A stretch of DNA of 64,000 bases from JBKHDT01 sp046541195. GTDB taxonomy: Bacteria > Pseudomonadota > Gammaproteobacteria > Halothiobacillales > Halothiobacillaceae. Under the pieces are notes generated by a model. It did no database searches. It saw nothing but the letters and a program-made list of their open reading frames with translations, and was not told where the DNA came from. Both the position numbers and the translations under genes were made by a program. The DNA is taken from contig JBKHDT010000003.1 in the NCBI GenBank assembly GCA_046541195.1, positions 10,458 to 74,457 on the forward strand, in the 5' to 3' direction. Below, in pieces: positions 44,918 through 53,363 of the stretch (position 1 is its first letter; each line of letters begins with the position of its first letter).

Positions 44918-45739
44918 ATGCACCTGCGTTCCCTGCTGGAAGGCACGTCCCGTCCGCTGGTGATGGGCGTGCTCAACGTGACCCCCGACTCCTTCTCGGA
45001 CGGGGGTCGTTTCATGTCCAGGGATGCGGCCCTGCGTGCTGTGGAAGACATGATCGCGGCCGGGGTGGACCTGGTCGATGTGGGCGGTGAGTCCACCCGT
45101 CCGGGCGCCGAGCCGGTTGCGGAGTCGGTCGAGCGGGACCGGGTCCTCCCGATCGTCGAAGCCGTGGCGGCGCGTTTTGACGTGGTCATCTCCCTGGATA
45201 CCAGCACACCCTCGGTGATGCGTGACGGCGTGGCGGCGGGCGCGTCGCTGATCAACGACGTGCGCGCGTTGCGCCGGCCCGGCGCATTGCAGGCGGCTGC
45301 CCGGACTGATGCGATGGTCTGCCTCATGCACATGCAGGGCGAGCCGGGCTCCATGCAGGATGCGCCGGCCTATGGCAGCGTGGTCGCGGAGGTCCGGTCC
45401 TTTCTGGCCGGCGCCGCGGACCGTGCGCTGGCCGCGGGCATCGAGCGCCAGCGGTTGATTCTCGACCCGGGTTTCGGGTTCGGCAAGACGACCGAACACA
45501 ACCTGCAGCTGCTGCGCGAGCTGAGTGCGGTCGGGGTGGACGGGTTGCCCCTGCTGGTCGGACTCTCGCGCAAGCGGCTGATCGGTGCGTTGACCGGCAG
45601 GCCGGTGGGCGCTCGGCTGGCCGGCAGTCTCGCCCTGGCCTTGCTGGCTGCCCAGCGGGGCGCAAGGATCATCCGGGTACATGACGTGCCCGAAACCGTG
45701 GATGTGCTGCGAATCCTGCAGGCGGTATCGGAAGGTTGA
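44918..45739 (+). CDS. folP: Dihydropteroate synthase
   Basis: It condenses p-aminobenzoate with dihydropterin pyrophosphate in folate synthesis and is the sulfonamide target. The 273-residue TIM barrel has VMGVLNVTPDSFSDGG, VDVGGESTRPGAEPV, LINDVRALRRP, LILDPGFGFGKT and the C-terminal IIRVHDVPETVD. The start at 44918 has a weak ribosome site, seven bases after the ftsH stop, so translation probably couples to ftsH. The ftsH-folP-glmM order is conserved in gammaproteobacteria. Confidence 0.96.
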   Translation: MHLRSLLEGTSRPLVMGVLNVTPDSFSDGGRFMSRDAALRAVEDMIAAGVDLVDVGGESTRPGAEPVAESVERDRVLPIVEAVAARFDVVISLDTSTPSVMRDGVAAGASLINDVRALRRPGALQAAARTDAMVCLMHMQGEPGSMQDAPAYGSVVAEVRSFLAGAADRALAAGIERQRLILDPGFGFGKTTEHNLQLLRELSAVGVDGLPLLVGLSRKRLIGALTGRPVGARLAGSLALALLAAQRGARIIRVHDVPETVDVLRILQAVSEG

Positions 45740-45744
45740 AAGGC

Positions 45745-47097
45745 ATGAGCGAACGGAATTTTTTTGGCACGGACGGTGTTCGTGGTCGGGTTGGTCAGGA
45801 GCCGATGACGCCCGAACGCATCCTCAAGCTGGGCTGGGCCGCAGGTCGTGTCCTGGCCAGCTCGGGGCGCAAGCGGGTGCTGATCGGCAAGGACACGCGG
45901 GTGTCCGGTTACATGTTCGAGTCCGCGCTGGAGGCCGGTTTTTCCGCCGCCGGGGCTGACGTGCGGCTGCTCGGCCCCATGCCCACGCCGGCGATTGCCT
46001 ATCTGACCCGGACCTTCCGGGCCTCCGCAGGCGTGGTCATCAGCGCGAGCCACAACCCGTTCGAGGACAATGGCGTCAAGTTCTTTTCCGCGGGCGGCGA
46101 GAAGCTTCCCGACGAGGTCGAGTCGGCCATCGCGTCGGCCATGAACGAACCACTGGTCGTCGTGCCCTCGGATCAGCTTGGCAAGGCGCAACGGGTCGAC
46201 GACGCGCCCGGTCGCTACATCGAGTTTTGCAAGAGCACCATCCCGCTGGGCATGAGCCTGGCCGGGCTGCGCATCGTGGTCGACAGCGCCCATGGGGCGA
46301 CCTATCACGTTGCGCCGCGCGTCCTGCGCGAGCTGGGCGCCGAGGTCATCGCGCTGGGCAACGAGCCGGATGGATTCAATATCAACGACTCGGTCGGTTC
46401 GACCGCGCCGGAAGCCATGCGCCGGAAGGTTCTCGAAACCCGTGCCGACCTCGGGATCGCCCTCGACGGGGACGGGGATCGGGTCGTGCTGTCCGACGAG
46501 AACGGCGTCCTGCGTGACGGCGACTGCGTACTGTACGTGATTGCCCGGGACCGTGTTCAGCGCGACGGGTACCGGGGGGGCGTGGTTGGCACCCTGATGA
46601 GCAACTTCGGCCTCGAGCGGGCGCTGGCGGACGAGGGTGTTGCGTTCGAGCGGGCCCGCGTCGGCGACCGGCACGTGCTCGAGGAGCTTCGGGCGCGTGG
46701 CTGGCTGCTCGGTGGCGAGTCCTCCGGTCATGTCGTCTGTCTGGATCGGACCACGACCGGGGACGGCATCGTGGCGGCATTGCAGGTTCTGGCCGCCATG
46801 CGGCGGGCGGACGCGTCCCTGTCCGAGCTGTGCGCCGGCATGGTCATGCATCCGCAGGTCCTGATCAACGTGCGGGTCGAGAGTCCGCTCGATATCACGC
46901 ATCCGACCCTGGTCGAGGCAGTCCAGGCGGCGGAAAGGCGGCTTGGCGATCGTGGTCGGGTGCTGTTGCGCGCCTCGGGTACCGAGCCGGTAGTGCGCGT
47001 GATGGTGGAGGGTGCCGACGAGCCGCTGGTTCGCGCCATTGCCAGTTCGCTGGCCGACGAGGTGCTTGCCCTGGCGGAGCGCGATGTGACAAGTTGA
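45745..47097 (+). CDS. glmM: Phosphoglucosamine mutase
   Basis: It converts glucosamine-6-phosphate to glucosamine-1-phosphate for UDP-GlcNAc, the precursor of wall and lipopolysaccharide. The 450-residue product begins RNFFGTDGVRGRVG. The active-site phosphoserine S102 is in VVISASHNPFEDNG. It has the metal-binding loop ALDGDGDRV and the sugar/phosphate loops GGESSGHV and LRASGTEPVVRVM. The ATG at 45745 is preferred to a TTG at 45736 because GGAAGG lies at good distance. Confidence 0.97.
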   Translation: MSERNFFGTDGVRGRVGQEPMTPERILKLGWAAGRVLASSGRKRVLIGKDTRVSGYMFESALEAGFSAAGADVRLLGPMPTPAIAYLTRTFRASAGVVISASHNPFEDNGVKFFSAGGEKLPDEVESAIASAMNEPLVVVPSDQLGKAQRVDDAPGRYIEFCKSTIPLGMSLAGLRIVVDSAHGATYHVAPRVLRELGAEVIALGNEPDGFNINDSVGSTAPEAMRRKVLETRADLGIALDGDGDRVVLSDENGVLRDGDCVLYVIARDRVQRDGYRGGVVGTLMSNFGLERALADEGVAFERARVGDRHVLEELRARGWLLGGESSGHVVCLDRTTTGDGIVAALQVLAAMRRADASLSELCAGMVMHPQVLINVRVESPLDITHPTLVEAVQAAERRLGDRGRVLLRASGTEPVVRVMVEGADEPLVRAIASSLADEVLALAERDVTS

Positions 47098-47104
47098 TTT
47101 AAGT

Positions 47105-47146
47105 CCGGCGGGCAAGTACCCTTACAGGCCGTTTTTTGCCTGCCGG
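47105..47146. other. Hairpin between glmM and tpiA
   Basis: CCGGCGGGCAA (47105-47115) pairs with TTGCCTGCCGG (47136-47146), 11 bp with one G-U pair and a 20-base loop holding a T6 run. It could be a partial terminator or processing site in an otherwise co-directional block. Confidence 0.35.
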
Positions 47147-47222
47147 CTGAAGATGCGGGCAAGGTCCGGCATGGACCGCCTCCCGAATAACGACAAAATC
47201 AAACCGACCTGGGTATTACTGG

Positions 47223-47993
47223 ATGCGCAAACCGATCGTTTTGGGCAATTGGAAGATGAATGGCTCGCTCTCGCGGAACGCGGAGGTCGTCGATGGCCTG
47301 CACGCGGGTCTGGAGGGCCTGGACGGCGTCGAGATCGGCATATGCCCCCCGTTCGTCTACCTGCCGCAGGTCGGTGAGTTGCTGCGCGGCCAGGACCGGA
47401 TCGGCCTGGGTGCACAGGACTGCTCCGAGTACCAGCAGGGCGCCTACACCGGCGAGGTTTCGGCCTGCATGCTGGCCGAGTTCGGCGTGAAGTACGTCAT
47501 TCTCGGGCATTCCGAGCGTCGCGCCCTCTTCGCGGAGGATGACCAGGTGGCCGTGAACAAGGTTCGGGCCGTCATGGAGGGCGGAATCACGCCCGTCCTG
47601 TGCGTGGGCGAAACGCTTGAGGAGCGTGAGTCCGACCAGACCGAGGAGGTGGTCGGGCGCCAGGTCGAGGCGGCGCTGGACGGGCTGGGGGTCGAGGCTT
47701 TCGACAATCTGGTGATCGCCTACGAGCCGGTCTGGGCAATCGGGACGGGCAAGACCGCGACGCCCGAGAAGGCGCAGGCCGTGCACGCATTCATCCGGGG
47801 CCTGGTCGCCAGTCGGGATGCTGCCGTGGCGGACCGGTTGCGCATCCAGTACGGCGGAAGCATGAAGCCGGGCAACGCGGCCGACCTGATCGCCCAGCCG
47901 GATATCGACGGCGGGCTGATTGGCGGTGCTTCTCTCAAGGCCGAGGACTTTCTTGCCATTTGTCGGGCTGCCGCCTCTTCCGTGAAAGATTGA
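47223..47993 (+). CDS. tpiA: Triosephosphate isomerase
   Basis: It interconverts dihydroxyacetone phosphate and glyceraldehyde-3-phosphate. The 256-residue TIM barrel has catalytic K11 in GNWKMNG, H96 in ILGHSERR and E168 in AYEPVWAIGTGKTA (loop 6), and the phosphate motifs YGGSMKPGN and GGLIGGASL. No strong ribosome site precedes the start (GGGTATTACTGG), so expression may depend on a -10-like TATTAC at 47214-47219 close by. It is followed by secG after 6 bp. Confidence 0.97.
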   Translation: MRKPIVLGNWKMNGSLSRNAEVVDGLHAGLEGLDGVEIGICPPFVYLPQVGELLRGQDRIGLGAQDCSEYQQGAYTGEVSACMLAEFGVKYVILGHSERRALFAEDDQVAVNKVRAVMEGGITPVLCVGETLEERESDQTEEVVGRQVEAALDGLGVEAFDNLVIAYEPVWAIGTGKTATPEKAQAVHAFIRGLVASRDAAVADRLRIQYGGSMKPGNAADLIAQPDIDGGLIGGASLKAEDFLAICRAAASSVKD

Positions 47994-47999
47994 CATTCC

Positions 48000-48368
48000 A
48001 TGACCACACTCATCATATTCGTTCATGTGCTGCTCGGGCTGACCCTGGTCGGGCTGGTGCTCATCCAGCACGGCAAGGGGGCCGATGCCGGGGCCGCGTT
48101 CGGAAGCGGCTCCTCGGGCACGGTATTTGGCGCCCGTGGCGCGACGACCTTTCTCCAGAAGCTGACCAGCTGGCTGATCGCTGCGTTCTTCGGTACCAGC
48201 CTGCTGTTGGCCTATGTAATCAACGCTTCCCACGATGGCGGCAGCGTGGTAGATTCTCGTGCCCCGGTTGAGCAGGCGGACGTGCCGGCTCGCCCGGACC
48301 AGCCGGCCGACGTGCCTGCGCCGGCAGCTCCTGGTGAAAGCACAGACGACGTGCCGTCGTCACGCTGA
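48000..48368 (+). CDS. secG: Protein-export membrane protein SecG
   Basis: SecG is the third core component of the SecYEG translocon. The 122-residue product has two membrane helices (about 2-22 and 50-72) separated by the conserved IQHGKGADAGAAFGSGSSGT VFG region. The C-terminal tail is rich in Asp, Pro and Ala (VPARPDQPADVPAP). The tpiA-secG-tRNA-Leu-nuo order is conserved in many proteobacteria. Confidence 0.96.
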   Translation: MTTLIIFVHVLLGLTLVGLVLIQHGKGADAGAAFGSGSSGTVFGARGATTFLQKLTSWLIAAFFGTSLLLAYVINASHDGGSVVDSRAPVEQADVPARPDQPADVPAPAAPGESTDDVPSSR

Positions 48369-48408
48369 TGCCCGGGCGCGCCGCGAGCCGGCGCAATCAG
48401 AATAATTC

Positions 48409-48493
48409 GCGGATGTGGTGGAATTGGTAGACACGCTATCTTGAGGGGGTAGTGACGAAAGTCGTGTGGGTTCGAGTCCCACCATCCGCACCA
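48409..48493 (+). tRNA. tRNA-Leu (GAG)
   Basis: The acceptor stem GCGGATG (48409-48415) pairs with CATCCGC before the discriminator A and an encoded CCA (48491-48493). The D-arm contains GGAATTGGTAGAC, the anticodon arm GCTATCTTGAGGGGGTAG has anticodon GAG, and the T-arm GGGTTCGAGTCCC is complete. A short variable arm (GTGACGAAAGTCGT) identifies a class II tRNA. Being this close to secG, it is probably processed from the secG transcript. Confidence 0.96.
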
Positions 48494-48499
48494 AATCCT

Positions 48500-48534
48500 T
48501 CCGGTGCCGACCGCCCGAGGCGGTCGGCACCGGA
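48500..48534 (+). terminator. 15-bp hairpin directly after tRNA-Leu
   Basis: A perfect 15-bp stem (48500-48514 with 48520-48534) over a CCGAG loop starts seven bases after the tRNA CCA. There is no T-tract, so it may be a processing or partial termination signal before nuo. Confidence 0.5.
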
Positions 48535-48572
48535 CAAACCGAACCTACAGTGGCCCGCCGTACCCAGGCGCA

Positions 48573-48600
48573 GCAAGCCCCGCCAGATTGCGGGGCTTGC
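48573..48600 (+). other. Second hairpin between tRNA-Leu and nuoA
   Basis: GCAAGCCCCGC (48573-48583) pairs perfectly with GCGGGGCTTGC (48590-48600) over CAGATT, 78 bp before nuoA, without a T-tract. Confidence 0.45.
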
Positions 48601-48678
48601 CCGCGAACCGGACACGCACGTCTCGGTCGAACCCAGCCAGGTGCTCCGCGGCCCGTCCACAGGCAATGAGGGTGGCCA

Positions 48679-49035
48679 ATGCTTGAAGGTTATCTGCCGA
48701 TTCTGATCTTCCTGGTGGTGGCCACGCTGTTCTCGCTGGGCATGCTGGCCGTCGGTTCGGTTCTCTCTCCCCGCAAGCCGGACAAGGTCAAGACAGCGGC
48801 CTACGAGTGCGGCTTCACTGCGTTCGAGGACGCCCGGATGAAGTTTGACATCCGGTTCTACCTCGTTGCGATTCTGTTTATCATTTTCGATCTCGAGATC
48901 GCTTTCCTGTTTCCGTGGGCGGTTTCCCTGGATGCCATCGGGACCTTCGGCCTGGTCGCCATGGCGATCTTTCTGGGCGTGCTGGTCATCGGCTTCATCT
49001 ACGAGTGGAAGAAAGGGGCTCTGGAATGGGAGTAG
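48679..49035 (+). CDS. nuoA: NADH-quinone oxidoreductase subunit A
   Basis: This small membrane subunit of complex I lies at the arm junction. The 118-residue product has three helices and the conserved loop KTAAYECGFTAFEDARMKFDIRFY, whose cysteine and acidic residues lie near the quinone path. It is the first of fourteen nuo genes on the plus strand. It overlaps nuoB by 10 bp. Confidence 0.97.
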   Translation: MLEGYLPILIFLVVATLFSLGMLAVGSVLSPRKPDKVKTAAYECGFTAFEDARMKFDIRFYLVAILFIIFDLEIAFLFPWAVSLDAIGTFGLVAMAIFLGVLVIGFIYEWKKGALEWE

Positions 49036-49505
49036 AAGGCGTTCTGGAAAAGGGCTTCGTCACGACCAGTGCCGACAAGCTGATCAACTGGGCGCGCACG
49101 GGTTCGCTGTGGCCCATGACCTTCGGCCTGGCCTGCTGCGCCGTGGAGATGATGCACGCGGGCGCCGCGCGCTACGATCTGGACCGTTTCGGGGTGGTCT
49201 TCCGGCCCAGCCCCCGGCAATCGGATGTCATGATCGTGGCGGGCACGCTGGTCAACAAGATGGCGCCGGCGCTGCGCAAGGTGTACGACCAGATGGCCGA
49301 GCCGCGCTGGGTAATTTCGATGGGCTCATGCGCCAACGGGGGCGGCTACTACCATTATTCCTACGCCGTGGTGCGTGGTTGCGACCGGATCGTGCCCGTG
49401 GACATCTACGTGCCCGGCTGCCCGCCGACTGCCGAGGCCTTGCTGTACGGCATTATCCAGTTGCAGAACAAGATTCGGCGAACCAATACCATCGCGCGCT
49501 CATGA
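49026..49505 (+). CDS. nuoB: NADH-quinone oxidoreductase subunit B
   Basis: It carries cluster N2, the last Fe-S centre before quinone. The 159-residue product has the tandem-cysteine ligands in GLACCAVEMM, plus cysteines in SMGSCANGGGYY and VPGCPPTAEALL. The start at 49026 lies within the end of nuoA. Confidence 0.98.
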   Translation: MGVEGVLEKGFVTTSADKLINWARTGSLWPMTFGLACCAVEMMHAGAARYDLDRFGVVFRPSPRQSDVMIVAGTLVNKMAPALRKVYDQMAEPRWVISMGSCANGGGYYHYSYAVVRGCDRIVPVDIYVPGCPPTAEALLYGIIQLQNKIRRTNTIARS

Positions 49506-49577
49506 CGCGATCGCGGCGCCGCCTCGATGCGGCGTTCGCGCAATAACGACCGGTCGGACCGACCCTGGGGAGACAAC

Positions 49578-50288
49578 ATGGCACAGACCTTGGAGACGCT
49601 GAAAGACGCGCTGCAGGCGCGCTTCGGTGCCCGTATCGCGAGCGCGCGCATCGCCCTCGGGGAATTGACCATCGAGGTCCCCGCCGAGGAGTGGTTGGCA
49701 GTCGCCTCCGTGCTTGCCGAAGATGGGCAGTTTTCCTTCGAGTCGCTGATCGATCTCTGCGGCATGGACTACTCCGGTTACCGGCTCGACGAATGGGCGG
49801 GGCAGGAGAGCGGTTTTCGCGAGGGATACAGCCGCGGGGTCGAACCGTCCACGGCCGGCCGGCTCAAGTTTGGCGATGCGCACGAGGGCCGGGCCACCGA
49901 CCGGCCCCGGTTCGCGGTGGTCTACCATCTCCTTTCCTACGCGCACAATGCGCGCCTGCGGGTGCGTGTCTACTGCCCGGATGAACAGGCACCCTCGGTG
50001 CCGTCGGTGTGCGCCATCTGGAACGGCGCCAACTGGTTCGAGCGCGAGGCATTTGACCTGTTCGGGATCATTTTCGACGGGCACCCGGATCTGCGCCGGA
50101 TCCTCACCGACTACGGTTTTGTCGGGCATCCCTTCCGCAAGGACTTTCCTCTGATCGGGCACGTCGAGGTGCGGTACGATCCGGAGCGGGAGCGGGTGGT
50201 GTACGAACCGGTTTCCATCGAGCCCCGGGTCCTGGTCCCGCGGGTGATCCGGCAGGACAGCCGGTATGTCGAGCCGAGCGACAAGTGA
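49578..50288 (+). CDS. nuoC: NADH-quinone oxidoreductase subunit C
   Basis: This hydrophilic connecting subunit (30 kDa family) has 236 residues. It has NWFEREAFDLFGIIFDGHPDLRRILTDYGFVGHPFRKDFPL, given here as two blocks: the EREAFDLFGI helix and the GFVGHPFRKDFP loop. It is a separate gene, not fused to nuoD as in E. coli. GGGGAG precedes the start at 49578. It has a longer insertion near residues 60-85 (WAGQESGFREGYSRGVEPS) than many homologues. Confidence 0.96.
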   Translation: MAQTLETLKDALQARFGARIASARIALGELTIEVPAEEWLAVASVLAEDGQFSFESLIDLCGMDYSGYRLDEWAGQESGFREGYSRGVEPSTAGRLKFGDAHEGRATDRPRFAVVYHLLSYAHNARLRVRVYCPDEQAPSVPSVCAIWNGANWFEREAFDLFGIIFDGHPDLRRILTDYGFVGHPFRKDFPLIGHVEVRYDPERERVVYEPVSIEPRVLVPRVIRQDSRYVEPSDK

Positions 50289-50295
50289 GAAGACG

Positions 50296-51549
50296 ATGCC
50301 TGAAATCCAGAACTACACGCTGAACTTCGGTCCGCAGCACCCTTCTGCCCACGGGGTTCTGCGTCTCGTGCTCGAGCTCGACGGCGAAACCGTGGTGCGG
50401 GCGGACCCGCATATCGGGCTGCTGCACCGCGGCACCGAAAAACTGGCCGAATCCAAGCCCTACAACCAGTCCATCGGCTACATGGACCGGCTCGACTACG
50501 TCTCGATGATGTGCAACGAGCATGCCTACGTGCGCGCGATCGAGCAGCTGGTCGGGATCGAGATTCCCGAGCGTGCGCAATACATCCGGGTGATGTTCGA
50601 CGAGATCACCCGGATACTCAACCATCTGCTCTGGCTGGGAGCGCACGCGCTCGATATCGGGGCCATGACGGTGTTCCTGTATTGCTTCCGCGAGCGCGAG
50701 GACCTGATGGACTGCTACGAGGCGGTCTCCGGTGCCCGCCTGCACGCGACCTACTATCGACCGGGCGGCGTGGCCCGGGACCTGCCGGACCAAATGCCGC
50801 AGTACCAGGCCTCCAAGTGGCACTCGGAGCGCGAGGTCCGCAAGATGAACGAGGCGCGCCAGGGGTCGATGCTCGACTTCCTGGAAGACTTCACCGAGCG
50901 CTTTCCCCGTTATGTGGACGAGTACGAGACCCTGCTGACCGACAACCGGATCTGGAAGCAGCGGACGGTCGGCATTGGTGTCGTCTCGCCGGAACGGGCC
51001 ATGCAGATGGGCTTCACCGGGCCGATGCTCCGCGGCTCCGGTGTCGAGTGGGATCTGCGCAAGAAGCAACCCTACGCCGTGTATGACCGGCTGGACTTCG
51101 ACATTCCCGTGGGTGCCGGCGGCGACTGCTACGACCGGTACCTGGTGCGGGTCGAGGAGATGAGGCAGTCCAATCGCATCGTCCGGCAGTGCATCGACTG
51201 GCTGCGCCGCAATCCCGGGCCGGTGATGGTCGAGAACCACAAGGTTTCCCCGCCCCGGCGCGAGGAGGCCAAGGCCGACATGGAAGCCCTGATCCACCAC
51301 TTCAAGCTGTTCACCGAGGGGTACTGCCTGCCGGAAGGCGAGACCTATGCCGCCGTCGAGCATCCCAAGGGCGAGTTTGGGATCTATCTGGTTTCCGACG
51401 GGGCCAACAAGCCCTATCGCTGCAAGATTCGCGCGCCCGGTTTTGCCCACCTGTCGGGGCTGGACGAGATGTCTCGCGGGCACATGCTGGCCGATGTGGT
51501 CGCCATCATCGGCACGCAGGACATCGTATTCGGAGAGGTCGACCGCTGA
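50296..51549 (+). CDS. nuoD: NADH-quinone oxidoreductase subunit D
   Basis: This 49-kDa subunit forms the quinone pocket with NuoB. The 417-residue product has LNFGPQHPSAHGVLRLVLEL with the conserved HxxxH residues, HRGTEKLAESKPYNQ, and the C-terminal PGFAHLSGLDEMSRGHMLAD. It starts seven bases after nuoC and its stop overlaps the nuoE start. Confidence 0.98.
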   Translation: MPEIQNYTLNFGPQHPSAHGVLRLVLELDGETVVRADPHIGLLHRGTEKLAESKPYNQSIGYMDRLDYVSMMCNEHAYVRAIEQLVGIEIPERAQYIRVMFDEITRILNHLLWLGAHALDIGAMTVFLYCFREREDLMDCYEAVSGARLHATYYRPGGVARDLPDQMPQYQASKWHSEREVRKMNEARQGSMLDFLEDFTERFPRYVDEYETLLTDNRIWKQRTVGIGVVSPERAMQMGFTGPMLRGSGVEWDLRKKQPYAVYDRLDFDIPVGAGGDCYDRYLVRVEEMRQSNRIVRQCIDWLRRNPGPVMVENHKVSPPRREEAKADMEALIHHFKLFTEGYCLPEGETYAAVEHPKGEFGIYLVSDGANKPYRCKIRAPGFAHLSGLDEMSRGHMLADVVAIIGTQDIVFGEVDR

Positions 51550-52046
51550 TGAAAGAAAGCAAGATTCACCTGCTCAGCGAGCACACCCGCGAGCAGATCG
51601 ACCACTGGCTGTCGAAATATCCCGAAGATCGCAAGCAGTCGGCGCTTCTTGCCGCGCTGCGCGAGGTGCAGCACCAGAACGAGGGTTACCTCACGACCGA
51701 GCTGATGGACGCGGTGGCGGAATACCTCGAGTTGCCGCCGATTGCCGTCTATGAAGTGGCGACCTTTTATTCGGTCCTCGAGACCAAGCCCTGCGGGCGC
51801 AATCACGTGGCCATCTGCACGAACATCTCCTGCTGGCTGATGGGTTCGGACCGGATTGTCGAACACTGCGAGAAGAAGCTTGGGATCAAGCTCGGCGAGA
51901 GCACGCCGGACGGGCGAATCTACCTGAAAAAAGAAGAGGAATGCCTTGCAGCCTGCGATGGCGGACCGATGATGCAGGTCAACCACGTCTACCACGAGAA
52001 GCTCACCCCGGAGAAGGTGGACGAGATTCTCGACAAGCTGGAGTAA
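51549..52046 (+). CDS. nuoE: NADH-quinone oxidoreductase subunit E
   Basis: This 24-kDa subunit carries the [2Fe-2S] cluster N1a next to FMN. The 165-residue product has ligands C90 and C95 (ICTNISCWLMGS) and C132 and C136 (ECLAACDGGPM). The start overlaps the nuoD stop (TGATG). Confidence 0.97.
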   Translation: MKESKIHLLSEHTREQIDHWLSKYPEDRKQSALLAALREVQHQNEGYLTTELMDAVAEYLELPPIAVYEVATFYSVLETKPCGRNHVAICTNISCWLMGSDRIVEHCEKKLGIKLGESTPDGRIYLKKEEECLAACDGGPMMQVNHVYHEKLTPEKVDEILDKLE

Positions 52047-52050
52047 GCGC

Positions 52051-53340
52051 ATGACCGAGCAGGTTTGTTTCGCGACCCGTCACTTCGACGAGCCCTGGAC
52101 CTTCGAGAACTATCTGAAGGTCGGCGGCTACGAGGCCTGGCGCAAGATTCTCCAGGAAAAGACCGATCCGGCGCTGATCATCGAGGAGCTCAAGACCTCC
52201 AACCTGCGCGGACGCGGCGGGGCAGGTTTCCCGACCGGCCTGAAGTGGAGCTTCATGCCGCGCAATGCCCCGGGCCAGAAATACATCGTGTGCAACTCGG
52301 ACGAGTCCGAGCCGGGCACCTGCAAGGATCGCCAGATCCTGCTGAACAACCCGCATGCGCTGGTCGAGGGCATGGCGATTGCCGGCTACACCATCGGCGC
52401 GACCGCCGGCTACAACTACATGCGCGGCGAGTTCATGGACCTGCCCTCGCAGCGCTTCGAGCAGGCGGTCCGGGAAGCCTACGAGGCCGGGCTGCTGGGC
52501 GCGAACATTCTCGGCAGCGGCGTCGATTTCGACCTGTACGGATCGCTCGGTGCCGGCGCGTACATCTGCGGCGAGGAAACCGCGCTGCTTGAGTCGCTGG
52601 AAGGCAAGAAGGGCCAGCCCCGGTTCAAGCCGCCGTTTCCCGCGAACTTCGGGCTGTACGGGCGCCCGACGACGGTCAACAATACCGAGACGCTTTCCTC
52701 GGTGCCGGCGATCATGCGCAACGGCGGGCAGTGGTTTGCCGATCTGGGTGTGCCGAACAGCGGGGGAACCAAGCTGTTCTCGGTCTCCGGTCATGTCAAC
52801 AACCCGGACAACTTCGAGATCCCGATGGGCACGCCCTTCGTCGAGCTTCTCGAAATGGCCGGCGGCGTGCGTGACGGCAATGCCATCAAGGCGGTCATCC
52901 CCGGTGGAACGTCGACGATGGTGATCCCGGGGCATGTGATGATGCAGACCAACATGGACTACGACTCGATCGCCAAGGCCGGTTCTGCACTGGGCTCCGG
53001 CGCGGTGGTGGTCATGGACGAGACAACCGACATGGTCCGGGCGCTCCAGCGCATCTCGCGGTTCTACTATTCCGAGTCCTGTGGCCAGTGCACGCCCTGT
53101 CGTGAAGGAACCGGCTGGCTCTACCGGATGCTCACGCGGATCGTCGAGGGCAAGGGTACGGTATCGGACCTGGACAAGCTGGACGATGTGGCCAGCAAGA
53201 TCGAGGGCCGCACGATCTGCGCCCTGGGAGACGCGGCCGCCATGCCGGTGCGCAGTTTCATCAAGCACTTCCGGCACGAGTTCGAGTACTACATCGAGCA
53301 CGGGCGTAGCATGGTCGGCGACGACGTCGCGGCCGTCTGA
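52051..53340 (+). CDS. nuoF: NADH-quinone oxidoreductase subunit F
   Basis: This 51-kDa subunit binds NADH and FMN and carries cluster N3. The 429-residue product has LRGRGGAGFPTGLKWSFMP, CNSDESEPGTCKDR, GAGAYICGEETALLESLEG and the 4Fe-4S ligands in SCGQCTPCREGTGWLY. The last cysteine is about 40 residues later in RTICALGDAAAMP. Confidence 0.98.
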   Translation: MTEQVCFATRHFDEPWTFENYLKVGGYEAWRKILQEKTDPALIIEELKTSNLRGRGGAGFPTGLKWSFMPRNAPGQKYIVCNSDESEPGTCKDRQILLNNPHALVEGMAIAGYTIGATAGYNYMRGEFMDLPSQRFEQAVREAYEAGLLGANILGSGVDFDLYGSLGAGAYICGEETALLESLEGKKGQPRFKPPFPANFGLYGRPTTVNNTETLSSVPAIMRNGGQWFADLGVPNSGGTKLFSVSGHVNNPDNFEIPMGTPFVELLEMAGGVRDGNAIKAVIPGGTSTMVIPGHVMMQTNMDYDSIAKAGSALGSGAVVVMDETTDMVRALQRISRFYYSESCGQCTPCREGTGWLYRMLTRIVEGKGTVSDLDKLDDVASKIEGRTICALGDAAAMPVRSFIKHFRHEFEYYIEHGRSMVGDDVAAV

Positions 53341-53363
53341 TACAAGAAGCACGGGAAAACGGC

